A DNA stretch of 64,000 nt from Phaeobacter sp. G2. GTDB taxonomy: Bacteria > Pseudomonadota > Alphaproteobacteria > Rhodobacterales > Rhodobacteraceae. The notes under the pieces were generated by a model. That model was given only the letters and a program-made list of their open reading frames with translations. It ran no database searches and was not told the DNA's origin. Made by a program: the position numbers and the translations under genes. Every line of letters starts with the position of its first letter. Position 1 is the stretch's first letter. The stretch covers positions 55,940 through 119,939 of the forward strand of contig CP104104.1 in NCBI GenBank assembly GCA_025163595.1, written 5' to 3'. This document shows, in pieces, positions 10,925-20,200 of this stretch.

Positions 10925-12010
10925 ATGACCTCTCGACGCGGTTTTATCGCCGGCCTATTGGCCACCGGCCTGGCCCCTGCCCCCAGCTGGGCGGACCTTG
11001 GCGGCCCGGCCTTTCTGGCGGCGGCCAAAGATCCCGGTGGGCACTACCTGCTGGCAGGCCTGTCTGAAACCGGGACACTGCGTTTTACCTGCCCGCTGCC
11101 GGGGCGCGGCCATGCCGCCGCCGCCCACCCCTTTCGCCCCGAGGCCGTTGCCTTTGCCCGCCGCCCCGGTCGCTTTGCCGATGTCATCGACTGTCGGGAT
11201 GGAACCCATCTGGCCCGTCTGGAACCGCCGCAGGGGCACCACTTTTATGGTCATGGCTTGTTCTCGCGGGATGGCAGTCGCCTGTTCACGACTGAGAATG
11301 ACTATGAAAATACCCGTGGCGTGATCGGCATTTGGGAGGTCACGCAGGGGTACCGTCGCATTGGCAGTTTTGGCTCTGGTGGGGTCGGGCCCCATGATAT
11401 GCTGCTGCGCCACAGCCAGGACGGTGACCAGCTGGCCATTGCCAATGGCGGCATTGAAACGCACCCCGACAGCGGCCGCGCCAAGCTGAATCTGCCACAG
11501 ATGCGCCCGAACCTCAGCCTATTGTCGCTGGAGGGTGAGGTGCTGGACGTGATGGAGCTGAATCAAGAGTTGCGCCTGAACTCGATCCGCCACCTTGCCC
11601 TGTCATCAACGGGCATCCTGGGTTTTGCCATGCAATGGCAGGGAGATCCCGGTGCGGAGCTGCCACTGCTGGGGCTTTATCAACCCGGCGCTGCACCGCA
11701 GCTATTGGCACAGGGCGACCCCAGGCTGCGCAATATGCGCAGCTATGGCGGCTCTGTTGCCTTTGCCGCCGACGACCAATCCATCGCGGTGTCCTCCCCC
11801 AGGGGCGGGCTGGTGCAGGTGCTGGACACCCGCAGCGGTGAAATCATTCGCGAACATATTCTGCAAGATGTCTGCGGCCTTGCCACCGCCAACACTGGGT
11901 TGATCGCCAGCACCGGGCTGGGCCAGATCTTGGCGTTGACCGAAGGCACAGCAAAACCACTGCAGTACCACGATCTGGCCTGGGACAACCACCTGATCCG
12001 CCTGACCTGA
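10925..12010 (+). CDS. DUF1513 periplasmic beta-propeller-like protein
   Basis: A 361-aa protein with a twin-arginine-type signal (TSRRGFIAGLLATGLAPAP), so probably exported folded. Repeats of about 40-50 residues with LFSRDGSRLFTTEN-like and VAFAADDQSIAVSSPRGG-like blades suggest a WD40/YVTN-type beta-propeller. DUF1513 proteins usually follow imelysin and DUF1111 genes in iron-responsive operons; here it lies 42 bp after the second imelysin. Function in the family is not established. The Tat signal implies a folded or cofactor-bearing protein. Confidence 0.85.
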   Translation: MTSRRGFIAGLLATGLAPAPSWADLGGPAFLAAAKDPGGHYLLAGLSETGTLRFTCPLPGRGHAAAAHPFRPEAVAFARRPGRFADVIDCRDGTHLARLEPPQGHHFYGHGLFSRDGSRLFTTENDYENTRGVIGIWEVTQGYRRIGSFGSGGVGPHDMLLRHSQDGDQLAIANGGIETHPDSGRAKLNLPQMRPNLSLLSLEGEVLDVMELNQELRLNSIRHLALSSTGILGFAMQWQGDPGAELPLLGLYQPGAAPQLLAQGDPRLRNMRSYGGSVAFAADDQSIAVSSPRGGLVQVLDTRSGEIIREHILQDVCGLATANTGLIASTGLGQILALTEGTAKPLQYHDLAWDNHLIRLT

Positions 12011-12044
12011 TGCCCCCGCCTGAAAGCAGGGATACACACGCATG

Positions 12045-12084
12045 TGTTTTCGATATTTCATATATCGCAAGTCAAACGAAAACA
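12045..12084 (+). promoter_or_regulatory. Inverted repeat upstream of glpR, candidate GlpR operator
   Basis: TGTTTTCG at 12045-12052 is exactly mirrored by CGAAAACA at 12077-12084 across an AT-rich 24-nt spacer. TTTCG half-sites are common in operators of DeoR-family repressors such as GlpR. The site is 55 bp before the glpR start. Autoregulation of glpR-glpD is inferred. Confidence 0.45.
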
Positions 12085-12138
12085 TGTGGTGACAAAACCG
12101 ACATGATCCGATAGGCATTCCCACAAAAAGGAAAGCCC

Positions 12139-12951
12139 ATGGACGCCACGAGTCGCCACAGCAAGATTCTAGACCTGCTGAACAGCCAGGAACGGGTGGA
12201 GGTCGAGGACCTCGCGGCGCGCTTTGGGGTGTCTTTGCAGACGGTTCGCACCGACCTGCGGGATCTATCTGCGCGCGGAGTGTTGTCGCGGGTGCATGGC
12301 GGCGCAGTGCGGGTTAGCTCTGCCGCCAATCGCGCCTATGCCGACCGGCGCAAGCAAAACGCCACCGCAAAACAGACCATGGCAACCCTCCTGGCCGAGT
12401 TTATCCCCGACAATTGTTCGCTGGCGATCAACATCGGCACCTCGACCGAACAGGCGGCACGGGCCCTGGAAAACCATCGCGGCCTTACCGTATTATCAAA
12501 CAATATCAACATTATAAACCTAATGATGGGTGGCGAGGCAAAAGAGCTGATCCTGGTTGGCGGCACCGTCCGGCAAAGCGACGGGGCGATCATCGGCGAA
12601 GATGCGGTTGAATTTATCTCTCGCTACAAGGTCGACTACGCCATCATCGGCGCCTCGGCGCTGGATGAGGACGGCGCGGTACTGGACCATGATGCCCGCG
12701 AAGTCTCCGTCGCCCGTGCCATCCTGAAAAACGCACGGCGCACCATCCTGCTATGTGATGGCAGCAAATTTGCCCACTCCGCGCCCGTGCGGATCTGCGG
12801 TCTGGCCGACCTGGATGTGGTGATCACCGATCAACGGCCCCCCGCCCCCTTCTGCGAAGCCGCCCGTGCGGCAGGCACGCAAATCCTGTGCACGGAATCC
12901 CAGGAGATCAAAAACGAAAGCAGCGAAAATGACCGGATCCAAAATGACTGA
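12139..12951 (+). CDS. glpR: DeoR-family transcriptional repressor GlpR
   Basis: Regulator of glycerol-3-phosphate use. 270 aa. The N-terminal winged HTH is clear (RVEVEDLAARFGVSLQTVRTDLRDL, about 18-44, then LSRVHGGA). The C-terminal DeoR sensor domain shows INIGTSTEQ and LLCDGSKFAHSAP motifs, typical of repressors that bind phosphorylated sugars or polyols. AAAGGAAAG lies before ATG 12139. Its 3' end overlaps glpD, which is strong evidence for the substrate. The final 15 residues are polar and may be an artefact of the overlap. Confidence 0.88.
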   Translation: MDATSRHSKILDLLNSQERVEVEDLAARFGVSLQTVRTDLRDLSARGVLSRVHGGAVRVSSAANRAYADRRKQNATAKQTMATLLAEFIPDNCSLAINIGTSTEQAARALENHRGLTVLSNNINIINLMMGGEAKELILVGGTVRQSDGAIIGEDAVEFISRYKVDYAIIGASALDEDGAVLDHDAREVSVARAILKNARRTILLCDGSKFAHSAPVRICGLADLDVVITDQRPPAPFCEAARAAGTQILCTESQEIKNESSENDRIQND

Positions 12952-14509
12952 GCCCAAAATCACCGATCTCTTTATCATTGGCGGCGGCATCAATGGCTGC
13001 GGCATCGCCCGCGACGCCGCCGGGCGTGGCCTCACTGTCACCCTGGCCGAAATGAACGATCTCGCCTCGGCCACCTCTTCCGCCTCAACCAAGCTGTTTC
13101 ACGGTGGGTTGCGTTATCTGGAGTATTTTGAGTTCCGGCTGGTGCGCGAAGCCCTGATAGAACGCGAAGTTCTGCTGCAGGCGATGCCGCATATTTCCTG
13201 GCCGATGCGCTTTGTGCTGCCCTTCCACAAGGACATGCGGTTCGACAACGACACGCCGACCTCAAAACTGCTGACCACCTTTATGCCTTGGATGAAAGGG
13301 CGGCGTCCGGCCTGGCTGATCCGCCTGGGATTGTTCCTGTATGATTCCCTGGGCAAGCGCGGCATCCTGCCGGGCACCAGCACGGTGGATCTGACCACGA
13401 ATGAGGCGGGCCGGCCGCTGAAATCGAAATTCAAAAAGGCCTTTGAATACTCCGATTGCTGGGTCGAAGACGCCCGGCTGGTGGTGCTCAACGCCCGCGA
13501 TGCGCAGGCCCGTGGCGCCACGATCATGACCCGTACCGAAGTCTTGCATGCAGAGCGCCGCGCCGATCACTGGGTCATCACCGTCAAGGATCACGCCAGC
13601 GGCGAAACCGCAGAGCATCACGCCAAGATGCTGGTCAATGCAGGCGGGCCATGGGTTGCCGACCTGCTGCGCCAGACCCTAGGCCAAAACAGCCGCGAAA
13701 CCGTGCGTCTGGTACGCGGCAGCCATATCGTGGTGCCAAAACTGTTCGACCACGGCCGCTGCTATTTCTTTCAGGGTGAGGACGGCCGGATTATCTTTGC
13801 CATCCCCTATGAGGAAGACTTTACCCTGATCGGCACCACCGATGCGGACCACCCGAACCCACAGGTCGCACCGGAATGCACCCCAGAAGAGCAGGATTAT
13901 CTGGTCAAATTTGCCTCGCAGTATTTTGACAAGCCGATCAGCCGCGCGGATGTGGTCTGGACGTATTCCGGGGTGCGCCCGCTCTATGATGACGGGGCAA
14001 GCTCGGCCACGGCAGCAACGCGCGAATATGTGCTGACACTGGACCAAACCCAGGCGCCGCTGCTCAATGTTTTTGGCGGCAAAATCACCACGTACCGCAA
14101 ACTGGCCGAGGCCGCCCTGGCCAAGATTGGCGAGGCCCTGCCGGGACTCTCGGACAACTGGACCGCCGGCGTGGCGATGCCCGGCGGCAATTTTTTGGTC
14201 GCGGATGTGGCCAGGCTGACGGCGAAACTGGCCAGCGATTATCCCTTCCTGTCCGCCTACGCCAGCCGCCGCCTGATGCGCGCCTATGGGCTGGAGGCCT
14301 GGGAGGTGTTGGGCGATGCCAAAACCGCGCAGGATCTGGGCCAGGAGTTTGGCGCAACCATCACCGCGCGCGAGCTGGACTGGGTAATCAAAAACGAATG
14401 GGTGCGCACTGGCGACGATTTCCTGCTGCGCCGCACCAAGCTGAACCTGCGCCTGGATCCTGATCAGCGCGCAGCGGTGGACACCTACATTCGCAACAAG
14501 CTGACCTAA
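12944..14509 (+). CDS. glpD: Aerobic glycerol-3-phosphate dehydrogenase
   Basis: Membrane-associated FAD enzyme oxidising sn-glycerol 3-phosphate to dihydroxyacetone phosphate and passing electrons to quinone. 521 aa from ATG 12944; ATG 12929 adds five residues and is equally possible. The FAD-binding GGGINGCGIARDAAGRG motif is at the N-terminus, followed by the DLASATSSASTKLFHGGLRY signature, then FGGKITTYRKLAEAAL and the C-terminal DAO_C domain. It overlaps glpR, giving a two-gene operon. No glpK or glycerol transporter is adjacent in this window, so glycerol kinase would have to be encoded elsewhere. Confidence 0.96.
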   Translation: MTEPKITDLFIIGGGINGCGIARDAAGRGLTVTLAEMNDLASATSSASTKLFHGGLRYLEYFEFRLVREALIEREVLLQAMPHISWPMRFVLPFHKDMRFDNDTPTSKLLTTFMPWMKGRRPAWLIRLGLFLYDSLGKRGILPGTSTVDLTTNEAGRPLKSKFKKAFEYSDCWVEDARLVVLNARDAQARGATIMTRTEVLHAERRADHWVITVKDHASGETAEHHAKMLVNAGGPWVADLLRQTLGQNSRETVRLVRGSHIVVPKLFDHGRCYFFQGEDGRIIFAIPYEEDFTLIGTTDADHPNPQVAPECTPEEQDYLVKFASQYFDKPISRADVVWTYSGVRPLYDDGASSATAATREYVLTLDQTQAPLLNVFGGKITTYRKLAEAALAKIGEALPGLSDNWTAGVAMPGGNFLVADVARLTAKLASDYPFLSAYASRRLMRAYGLEAWEVLGDAKTAQDLGQEFGATITARELDWVIKNEWVRTGDDFLLRRTKLNLRLDPDQRAAVDTYIRNKLT

Positions 14510-14534
14510 GCGCCGCAACCACACCAATTGGCAG

Positions 14535-14564
14535 TATCAGCCCAGAGCACCCCCTGGGCTGATA
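14535..14564. terminator. Hairpin between convergent glpD and cobO
   Basis: An 11-bp perfect stem (TATCAGCCCAG at 14535-14545, CTGGGCTGATA at 14554-14564) with an 8-nt loop. It is 5 bp from the cobO stop and 25 bp from the glpD stop. Neither flank has a strong T run, so it may be a weak bidirectional terminator or an mRNA 3'-end stabiliser. Confidence 0.6.
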
Positions 14565-14569
14565 TGAAC

Positions 14570-15205
14570 TTAAAATTCCACGCCTTTTTGCGCCTTAACA
14601 CCAGCACGGAACGGGTGCTTGATCTGGCCCATTTCAGTGACCAGATCGGCAATCTCGATCAGTTCTTCCTTGGCATTACGCCCGGTCAAAACCACATGGG
14701 TCATTGGGGGCTTTTCTTCCACCAGGAATTCCAGCACCTCTTCCAGATCCAGATAATCATAGCGCAGGGCGATGTTGATCTCATCAAGCAGCACCATGGT
14801 ATTGCGCTCGTCGCGGATCATCTCCTTGGCCTTTTCCCAGCCCTTCTTTGCCGCAGCAATGTCACGCGCCTTGTCCTGAGTTTCCCAGGTAAAGCCCTCG
14901 CCCATGGCGTAAAACTGGCACAGATCGCTAAAATTCTCTTCGATCAATGTGCGCTCGCCGGTCTGCCAGGCGCCCTTGATGAACTGCACCACCGCCGAAG
15001 GCATCCCATGGGCAATACAGCGCATGATCATGCCGAATCCCGAGCTGGATTTACCCTTGCCGGGGCCGGTGTGGACGATGATCAGCCCCTTTTCCCCATC
15101 CTTGTTTTTCATCATGCGATCACGCGCGGCCTTCTTCTTGGCCATCTTGGACGCGTGACGTGCCGCTTCCTCTTCTGAAATGCCGGTTTCGGACGTATCG
15201 CTCAC
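14570..15205 (-). CDS. cobO: Cob(I)yrinic acid a,c-diamide adenosyltransferase
   Basis: Transfers the adenosyl group from ATP to the cobalt of cobyrinic acid a,c-diamide. 211 aa, the usual CobO length. I chose GTG 15205 because CAGGAG lies 8 nt upstream; the open frame continues into the riboswitch DNA but without family similarity. The P-loop is HTGPGKGKSSSGFGM, and LLDEINIALRYDYL carries the acidic residues. It is divergent from the riboswitch-led cob operon: its promoter must lie in or next to the DNA that encodes the riboswitch on the other strand. Near-by hairpin 14535-14564 probably ends it. Confidence 0.95.
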   Translation of the reverse strand: MSDTSETGISEEEAARHASKMAKKKAARDRMMKNKDGEKGLIIVHTGPGKGKSSSGFGMIMRCIAHGMPSAVVQFIKGAWQTGERTLIEENFSDLCQFYAMGEGFTWETQDKARDIAAAKKGWEKAKEMIRDERNTMVLLDEINIALRYDYLDLEEVLEFLVEEKPPMTHVVLTGRNAKEELIEIADLVTEMGQIKHPFRAGVKAQKGVEF

Positions 15206-15261
15206 GGTGTTCACTCCTGCTGTTTGCCCAAGTCTTGACAAGGAAGGCCTCGATAGCGCAA

Positions 15262-15480
15262 GGGGTTTTCGTTGGTTCCTGCAAATTGCAGGCGAAGAGG
15301 GAATGTGACAGGCTGATACTTGGCTTTGGTATCGGCTTTCAAGCACAGCCGCCCCCGCGACCGTGACCGGAGAGGTCTCTGATGCCACTGGCCCGTGTGT
15401 TTTGCACATCGTCGGGAAGGCAAGAGCACCGCAGACAGGCCCTGGCCTGTTGGAATCCGCAAGCCGGGAGACCTGCCAAC
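15262..15480 (+). ncRNA. Cobalamin riboswitch upstream of DUF1636-cobW-cobN
   Basis: The B12-box consensus is clear at 15462-15477 (AGCCGGGAGACCTGCC). Other conserved blocks are in order: GAGGGAA near 15297, the CCGCCCCCGCGACCGTGACCGG core near 15350-15370, GCCACTG near 15383, and GTCGGGAAGGC near 15412. It ends about 115 bp before the DUF1636 start. By family knowledge it represses the downstream genes when adenosylcobalamin is abundant. No terminator with a T run is obvious after it, so translational control or a further mechanism is possible. The 5' boundary is approximate. Confidence 0.93.
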
Positions 15481-15594
15481 GGATGAGACAACGAGCGGAC
15501 GGGGTGTGTCGCGACTGGTTGTGGGAGTGCACCCTCTGCCCTCTCTCCACTGGCCCAGCCCCCGGTCCCTCACATACAAAGGACGCGCGCGCTG

Positions 15595-16005
15595 ATGGCA
15601 GAAGATATGGCACTCCCCGCCACTGAAGATACCGCAGAGGTTACTTTGACCATCTGCACCACCTGCAAACGCGACGGCGTCGACCCCGAGGCCACCCGCC
15701 CCGGCGCGCTGTTGATGGCCGCCCTGTCCGATGCCAGCCTGCCTGCAGGTGTCACGGTGCGCGGTGTAGAATGCCTGTCGGCCTGCAAACGCGGCTGCGC
15801 CATGGTATTGACTGGCGGAGAAGCCCGCTGGAGCTACATCTACGGCGATCTCGACCCTGACGCCCATGTGGACGACATCCTGGCGGGCGCCGCCGCCTAT
15901 GCCTCTACGACAGATGGGCTGGTGCCCTGGCGTGAGCGCCCCCAGGTGTTCCGCAAACAATCCATCGCCCGCATCCCTCCGATCACCCTGCCTTCCAAGG
16001 ATTAA
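15595..16005 (+). CDS. DUF1636 protein, ferredoxin-like, cobalamin-linked
   Basis: A 136-aa protein of the DUF1636 family, often found beside cobW and cobN. Four Cys resemble a thioredoxin-like [2Fe-2S] ferredoxin pattern: CTTCKRDG at about 21-24 and CLSACKRGC at about 60-68. ATG 15595 has only a weak upstream site (ACGCGCGCTG). It is the first gene after the riboswitch and six bases before cobW, so it belongs to the cobalamin operon. A redox or cobalt-handling role is inferred; no reaction has been assigned to the family. Confidence 0.8.
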   Translation: MAEDMALPATEDTAEVTLTICTTCKRDGVDPEATRPGALLMAALSDASLPAGVTVRGVECLSACKRGCAMVLTGGEARWSYIYGDLDPDAHVDDILAGAAAYASTTDGLVPWRERPQVFRKQSIARIPPITLPSKD

Positions 16006-16011
16006 ATCCCC

Positions 16012-17046
16012 ATGAGCGACCTCAACAAGATCCCCGTCACCGTTATCACCGGCTTTTTGGGCGCGGGTAAAACCACCCTGATCCGCCACCTGATGCAGAA
16101 CCCCCAGGGCAAACGTCTTGCGGTTCTGGTCAATGAGTTTGGCACCGCCGGTGTCGATGGCGACATCCTGAAGTCCTGCGCCGATGAAAACTGCCCGGAA
16201 AACAACATCGTAGAACTTGCCAATGGCTGCATCTGCTGCACCGTAGCGGATGATTTCATCCCCACCATCGAGGCCCTGATGGCGCTGCCGGAACAGCCCG
16301 AGCATATCCTGATCGAAACCTCCGGTCTGGCCCTGCCCAAACCCCTGCTCAAGGCCTTTGACTGGCCCGCGATCCGCTCGCGGATCACCGTGGATGGTGT
16401 CATTGCCCTGGCCGATGCCGAGGCCGTGGCCGCCGGGCAATTTGCTCCCGATCTGGCCGCCGTTGCCGCCCAACGGGAGGCCGACGACAGCCTCGACCAC
16501 GAAACACCACTCTCCGAGGTGTTTGAGGATCAGATCTCCTGCGCCGACATCGTCTTGCTGTCCAAAGCCGATTTGGCGGGCGAGGCCGGTCTGGAGGCCG
16601 CCCGCAAGATCGTCCAAGCCGAAGCACCTCGCCAGCTGCCGATCCTGCCAATGAGCGAAGGGGTGATTGATCCGCGTATCATTCTGGGCCTGAATGCCGC
16701 CGCCGAAGACGATCTGGAGGCTCGCCCTAGCCATCACGATGGCCACCACGATCACGAACACGACGATTTTGAGAGCATTGTTGTCGATATGGGCGAAGTC
16801 GCCGACCCAGAAGGGTTGCAAAATGCCATCGTGAAACTTGCCCGCACCCGCAATATACTGCGCGTCAAAGGCTATGTTGCGGTGGAGGGAAAACCGATGC
16901 GCATGTTGGTTCAGGCCGTGGGCGAGCGCCTGCGGGCCCAGTATGACCAGCCCTGGGGCGACGCGCCACGTCGCACCCAGCTGGTGGTGATTGCAGAACA
17001 CGACAATATCGACGGCGCTGCGATTCGCGCCGAATTGGGGGCCTGA
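16012..17046 (+). CDS. cobW: CobW, GTP-dependent cobalt metallochaperone
   Basis: G3E GTPase thought to deliver Co2+ to the cobaltochelatase. 344 aa. P-loop GFLGAGKT at 14-21; the metal-binding CxCC motif GCICC at 72-76; a guanine-specificity motif LSKADL; and a His-rich metal segment (HHDGHHDHEHDD from about 241) before the CobW C-terminal domain. It sits between DUF1636 and cobN in the riboswitch-controlled operon, as in many alphaproteobacteria. Confidence 0.95.
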   Translation: MSDLNKIPVTVITGFLGAGKTTLIRHLMQNPQGKRLAVLVNEFGTAGVDGDILKSCADENCPENNIVELANGCICCTVADDFIPTIEALMALPEQPEHILIETSGLALPKPLLKAFDWPAIRSRITVDGVIALADAEAVAAGQFAPDLAAVAAQREADDSLDHETPLSEVFEDQISCADIVLLSKADLAGEAGLEAARKIVQAEAPRQLPILPMSEGVIDPRIILGLNAAAEDDLEARPSHHDGHHDHEHDDFESIVVDMGEVADPEGLQNAIVKLARTRNILRVKGYVAVEGKPMRMLVQAVGERLRAQYDQPWGDAPRRTQLVVIAEHDNIDGAAIRAELGA

Positions 17047-17051
17047 TCCCC

Positions 17052-17219
17052 ATGGCCCTGCGCTTCATCTGTCCGGCTCTGCTGCGGAAAGGATCGCGCC
17101 CCTCCCAGGGGGAGCGCGCTCACGCCCGCCTTGGGGCTGGATCAGATGTGCGCGCGGGCGCAATCCAGGGCCTGAATGCAGGCCAATACTTTTCTCCATT
17201 TGCGCGAGGCAATAGCTGA
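17052..17219 (+). CDS. Possible small protein coupled to cobN
   Basis: An open frame of 55 codons runs from ATG 17052, six bases after the cobW stop, to TGA 17217-17219, whose last base is the first base of the cobN start codon (TGATG). The product is basic and Arg/Gly-rich, begins MALRFICPALLRKG, and matches no family I recognise. The tight spacing on both sides is what a real coupled gene would show, but the sequence itself is not convincing as a protein. It may instead be a translated spacer that brings ribosomes to cobN. Confidence 0.25.
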   Translation: MALRFICPALLRKGSRPSQGERAHARLGAGSDVRAGAIQGLNAGQYFSPFARGNS

Positions 17220-20200
17220 TGCATGTCGTCTTTCGCGAAAGCCACGGGTTGGATCAGACCGACACACCGCAGGATCTGGGGCAGACCCCTGCGGATCTGG
17301 TGGTGCTGTCGTTCTCTGACAGTGACCTTGGCGCTTTTGCGGCAGGCTGGCATCGCGCAAATGGAAACCTGCCCAGCCTCCGGCTGGCCAATTTGGTTGC
17401 GCTGAAACATCCCCTGTCGGTGGATACCTATGCGGAACAAACGCTGGAGGGCACCAAGGGTATTCTGGTGCGCCTCATCGGTGGCGAAAGCTATTGGCCC
17501 TATGGCCTGGCCACTCTGCAGGATCTGGCCCGCCGCAAGGGCATCGCCCTCGCCCTGCTGCCCGCAGATGGTCGCGAAGACCCCCGTCTCGACGAACTTT
17601 CTACCCTGCCGGTCTCAACCCTGCGTCGGTTGCAGGCGCTTTGTGATGCGGGCGGGGCTGTGGCGGCTCAGGCAGCGCTGGCCCAGCTTTCTTTGGCAGC
17701 CGGGCTTTATGCCGGACCGGTCCTGGGGCTCAAATCCACGCCTGAGTATGGATTCTATGACCCCGAAAAAGGCGTCATTCCCATCCCCACCCGAACCGAC
17801 AAACCTTTGGTTCTGGTCAGCTTTTACCGTTCCTATCTGACGGCGGCGGATACTGCTCCGGTGGATGCACTGATTGCCGAGCTGCGCGCCCGTGGTTATG
17901 CCGCCTATGGGGTCTTTGCCGCCAGCCTCAAATCTCCTGACACGGCAAACTGGCTGCGTGATGCGCTGCCTGCTTTGGACCCTGCCGCCATCATCAACGC
18001 CACCGCCTTTTCGGCCCAGGGCAGCGATGGCAGCGCCTCGCCGCTCAATACCAGTGGCTGCCCGGTGTTTCAGGTGGCGCTGTCGACGGCCCGCAAAAAG
18101 GACTGGTCAGAGGCAGCCCGCGGGTTGTCGCCCGCCGATCTGGCCATGCATGTGGTGCTGCCCGAAGTAGACGGGCGCATCCTTGCCGGGGTGATCAGTT
18201 TCAAATCTCCCGGCAAGCAGGACCCAGCGCTGCAATACTCGCGGTTTGCCCATCGTCCCGTGCCCGATCGCATTGCCGCTGTCATCGACCGGGTGGAGGG
18301 CTGGCTGCGCCTCGCCACCCTGCCCAATGAACAAAAACGGCCCTGCCTGATCCTGTCGACCTACCCCGGCAAGGCCCATAACCTGGCCCATGCCGTGGGG
18401 CTGGACGCCCTGGCCTCCTGTAGCGAAATCACAACCGAGCTCGCCGCCCAGGGCTATGACATCACGCCCCAGAAGGATCTTGGTCAACGGCTGGGGTCGC
18501 AAACCCTTAGCTATTCCCTGGCCGACTATGTGACGGCTCTGGAAACGCTCCCTGAAGCGCTGCGCCAGACCCTGACCGCCGCCTGGGGCGCGCCTGAGGA
18601 CGACCCGGACTGTCGCGACGGCGCCTTTCATTTCAAGGCAATCCAGGCCGGCAAGGCGCTGATCGCGCTGCAGCCAGAACGGGGCGAGGTACAGGCCCGC
18701 GTCGAGGATTACCACGATCTGGAGCGCACCCCGCGCCATGCCTATGTCGCCTTCTATCTCTGGCTGCGCCAGCGCAGCGACGCCCTGGTCCATATCGGCG
18801 CCCATGGCACGCTGGAATGGCTGCCCGGCAAATCCGTGGCGCTGTCCGACAGCTGCTGGCCCGAGGCGCTGACAGGCGACCTGCCGGTGGCCTATCCCTT
18901 TATTGTCAACGATCCCGGCGAGGCGGCGCAGGCCAAGCGCCGCATTGGCGCCGTGACCCTTGGCCACCTGCCGCCGCCCCTGGCTCGGAGCAGCCTGCCC
19001 GAGGGCATGGCCCGGCTGGAACACCTGCTGGATGAATACTCCACCGCTGATGGGCTGGACCCGGCCCGACGTGACCGGCTGCTAGAGGACATCCGCGCCG
19101 AGGCCCAGGGCACCGGCGTCGAGGCTGATCTGGGCCTCACCCCTGACTGTTCCGCCGCCGAGGCAATCACCAGAATTGATGCCTTTGTCTGCGACATCAA
19201 GGAAAGCCAATATGGCGAGGGGCTGCATATCTTTGGCGCGGGCGATTGTGGCAGCGAAGAACGCGCCGGGCTTGTGGCGGCTCTGGCGGGCAGGATGGTG
19301 CCCCCCGGTCCGTCTGGCTCGCCGTTTCGCGGCCGCTCTGATGTGCTGCCCACCGGGCGCAACCTCTTTACCACCGACCCACGCTCGGTGCCGTCACGGG
19401 CGGCGCATGCGCAGGGGGTCAAGCTGGCGGAAGAGCTGCTGCGCCGCCACCTTCAGGACCATGGCGACTGGCCGCAGGGGCTGGTGATTGACCTCTGGGG
19501 CTCTGCCACCATGCGCACCGCCGGAGAAGAATTTGCCATGGCCCTGCATCTGGCTGGTCTGGCACCGCAATGGGACAAGGATTCCGAGCGGGTCTCGGGC
19601 TTCGAAGTGCTGCCGCTCTCGATGCTGGGCCGCCCGCGTATCGACGTGACCCTACGGGTCTCGGGCCTGTTCCGTGATGTCTTTCCAGGTCTGGCGCAGA
19701 TGTTCGAAGCCGCAGCAGCAGCGCTGGCTGCGCGCGAAGAAAGCAAGACAGACAATCCCTATCTGTCGCAGTCCCCGCGGGTCTTTGGGCCAAAACCGGG
19801 TCAATACGGCCTCTCCATGGGGCCCCATATCGACAGCTACAGCGACTCATCGCGCGCCGCAGCGGGCGAGGCCTGGCTGAGCGCCTCCTCCCATGCCATC
19901 GACGCCAAGGGCGACATCTCCGAGGCCCGCTCGGCACTGGAGGAGCGCCTGAAAACCGCCGACAGCTTTGTGCATCTGCAGGATCTGCCAGAAACCGATC
20001 TTTTGGTGGCTTCGGACTATGCCGCCCATGAGGCAGGTTTTGCGGCGGCCATGGCGCGGCTGGGCTCACCAGCTCCGGCCCTGTACCACATGGATGCAAC
20101 CCGCCCAGACCGTCCTCAGGCGCGCTCATTGGGGGAAGAAATCGCCCGGGTGACCCGCGCCCGCGCCAGCAACCCGGATTGGGCCAGCTCCATGATGCGC

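Noticed and set aside
14528..15178. A forward frame of 216 codons opposite cobO
   Set aside because: cobO is complete and conserved on the reverse strand; the frame is its complement.
15211..17001. A 596-codon reverse-strand frame opposite cobW and DUF1636
   Set aside because: Shadow of two clear genes and of the riboswitch; no family features.
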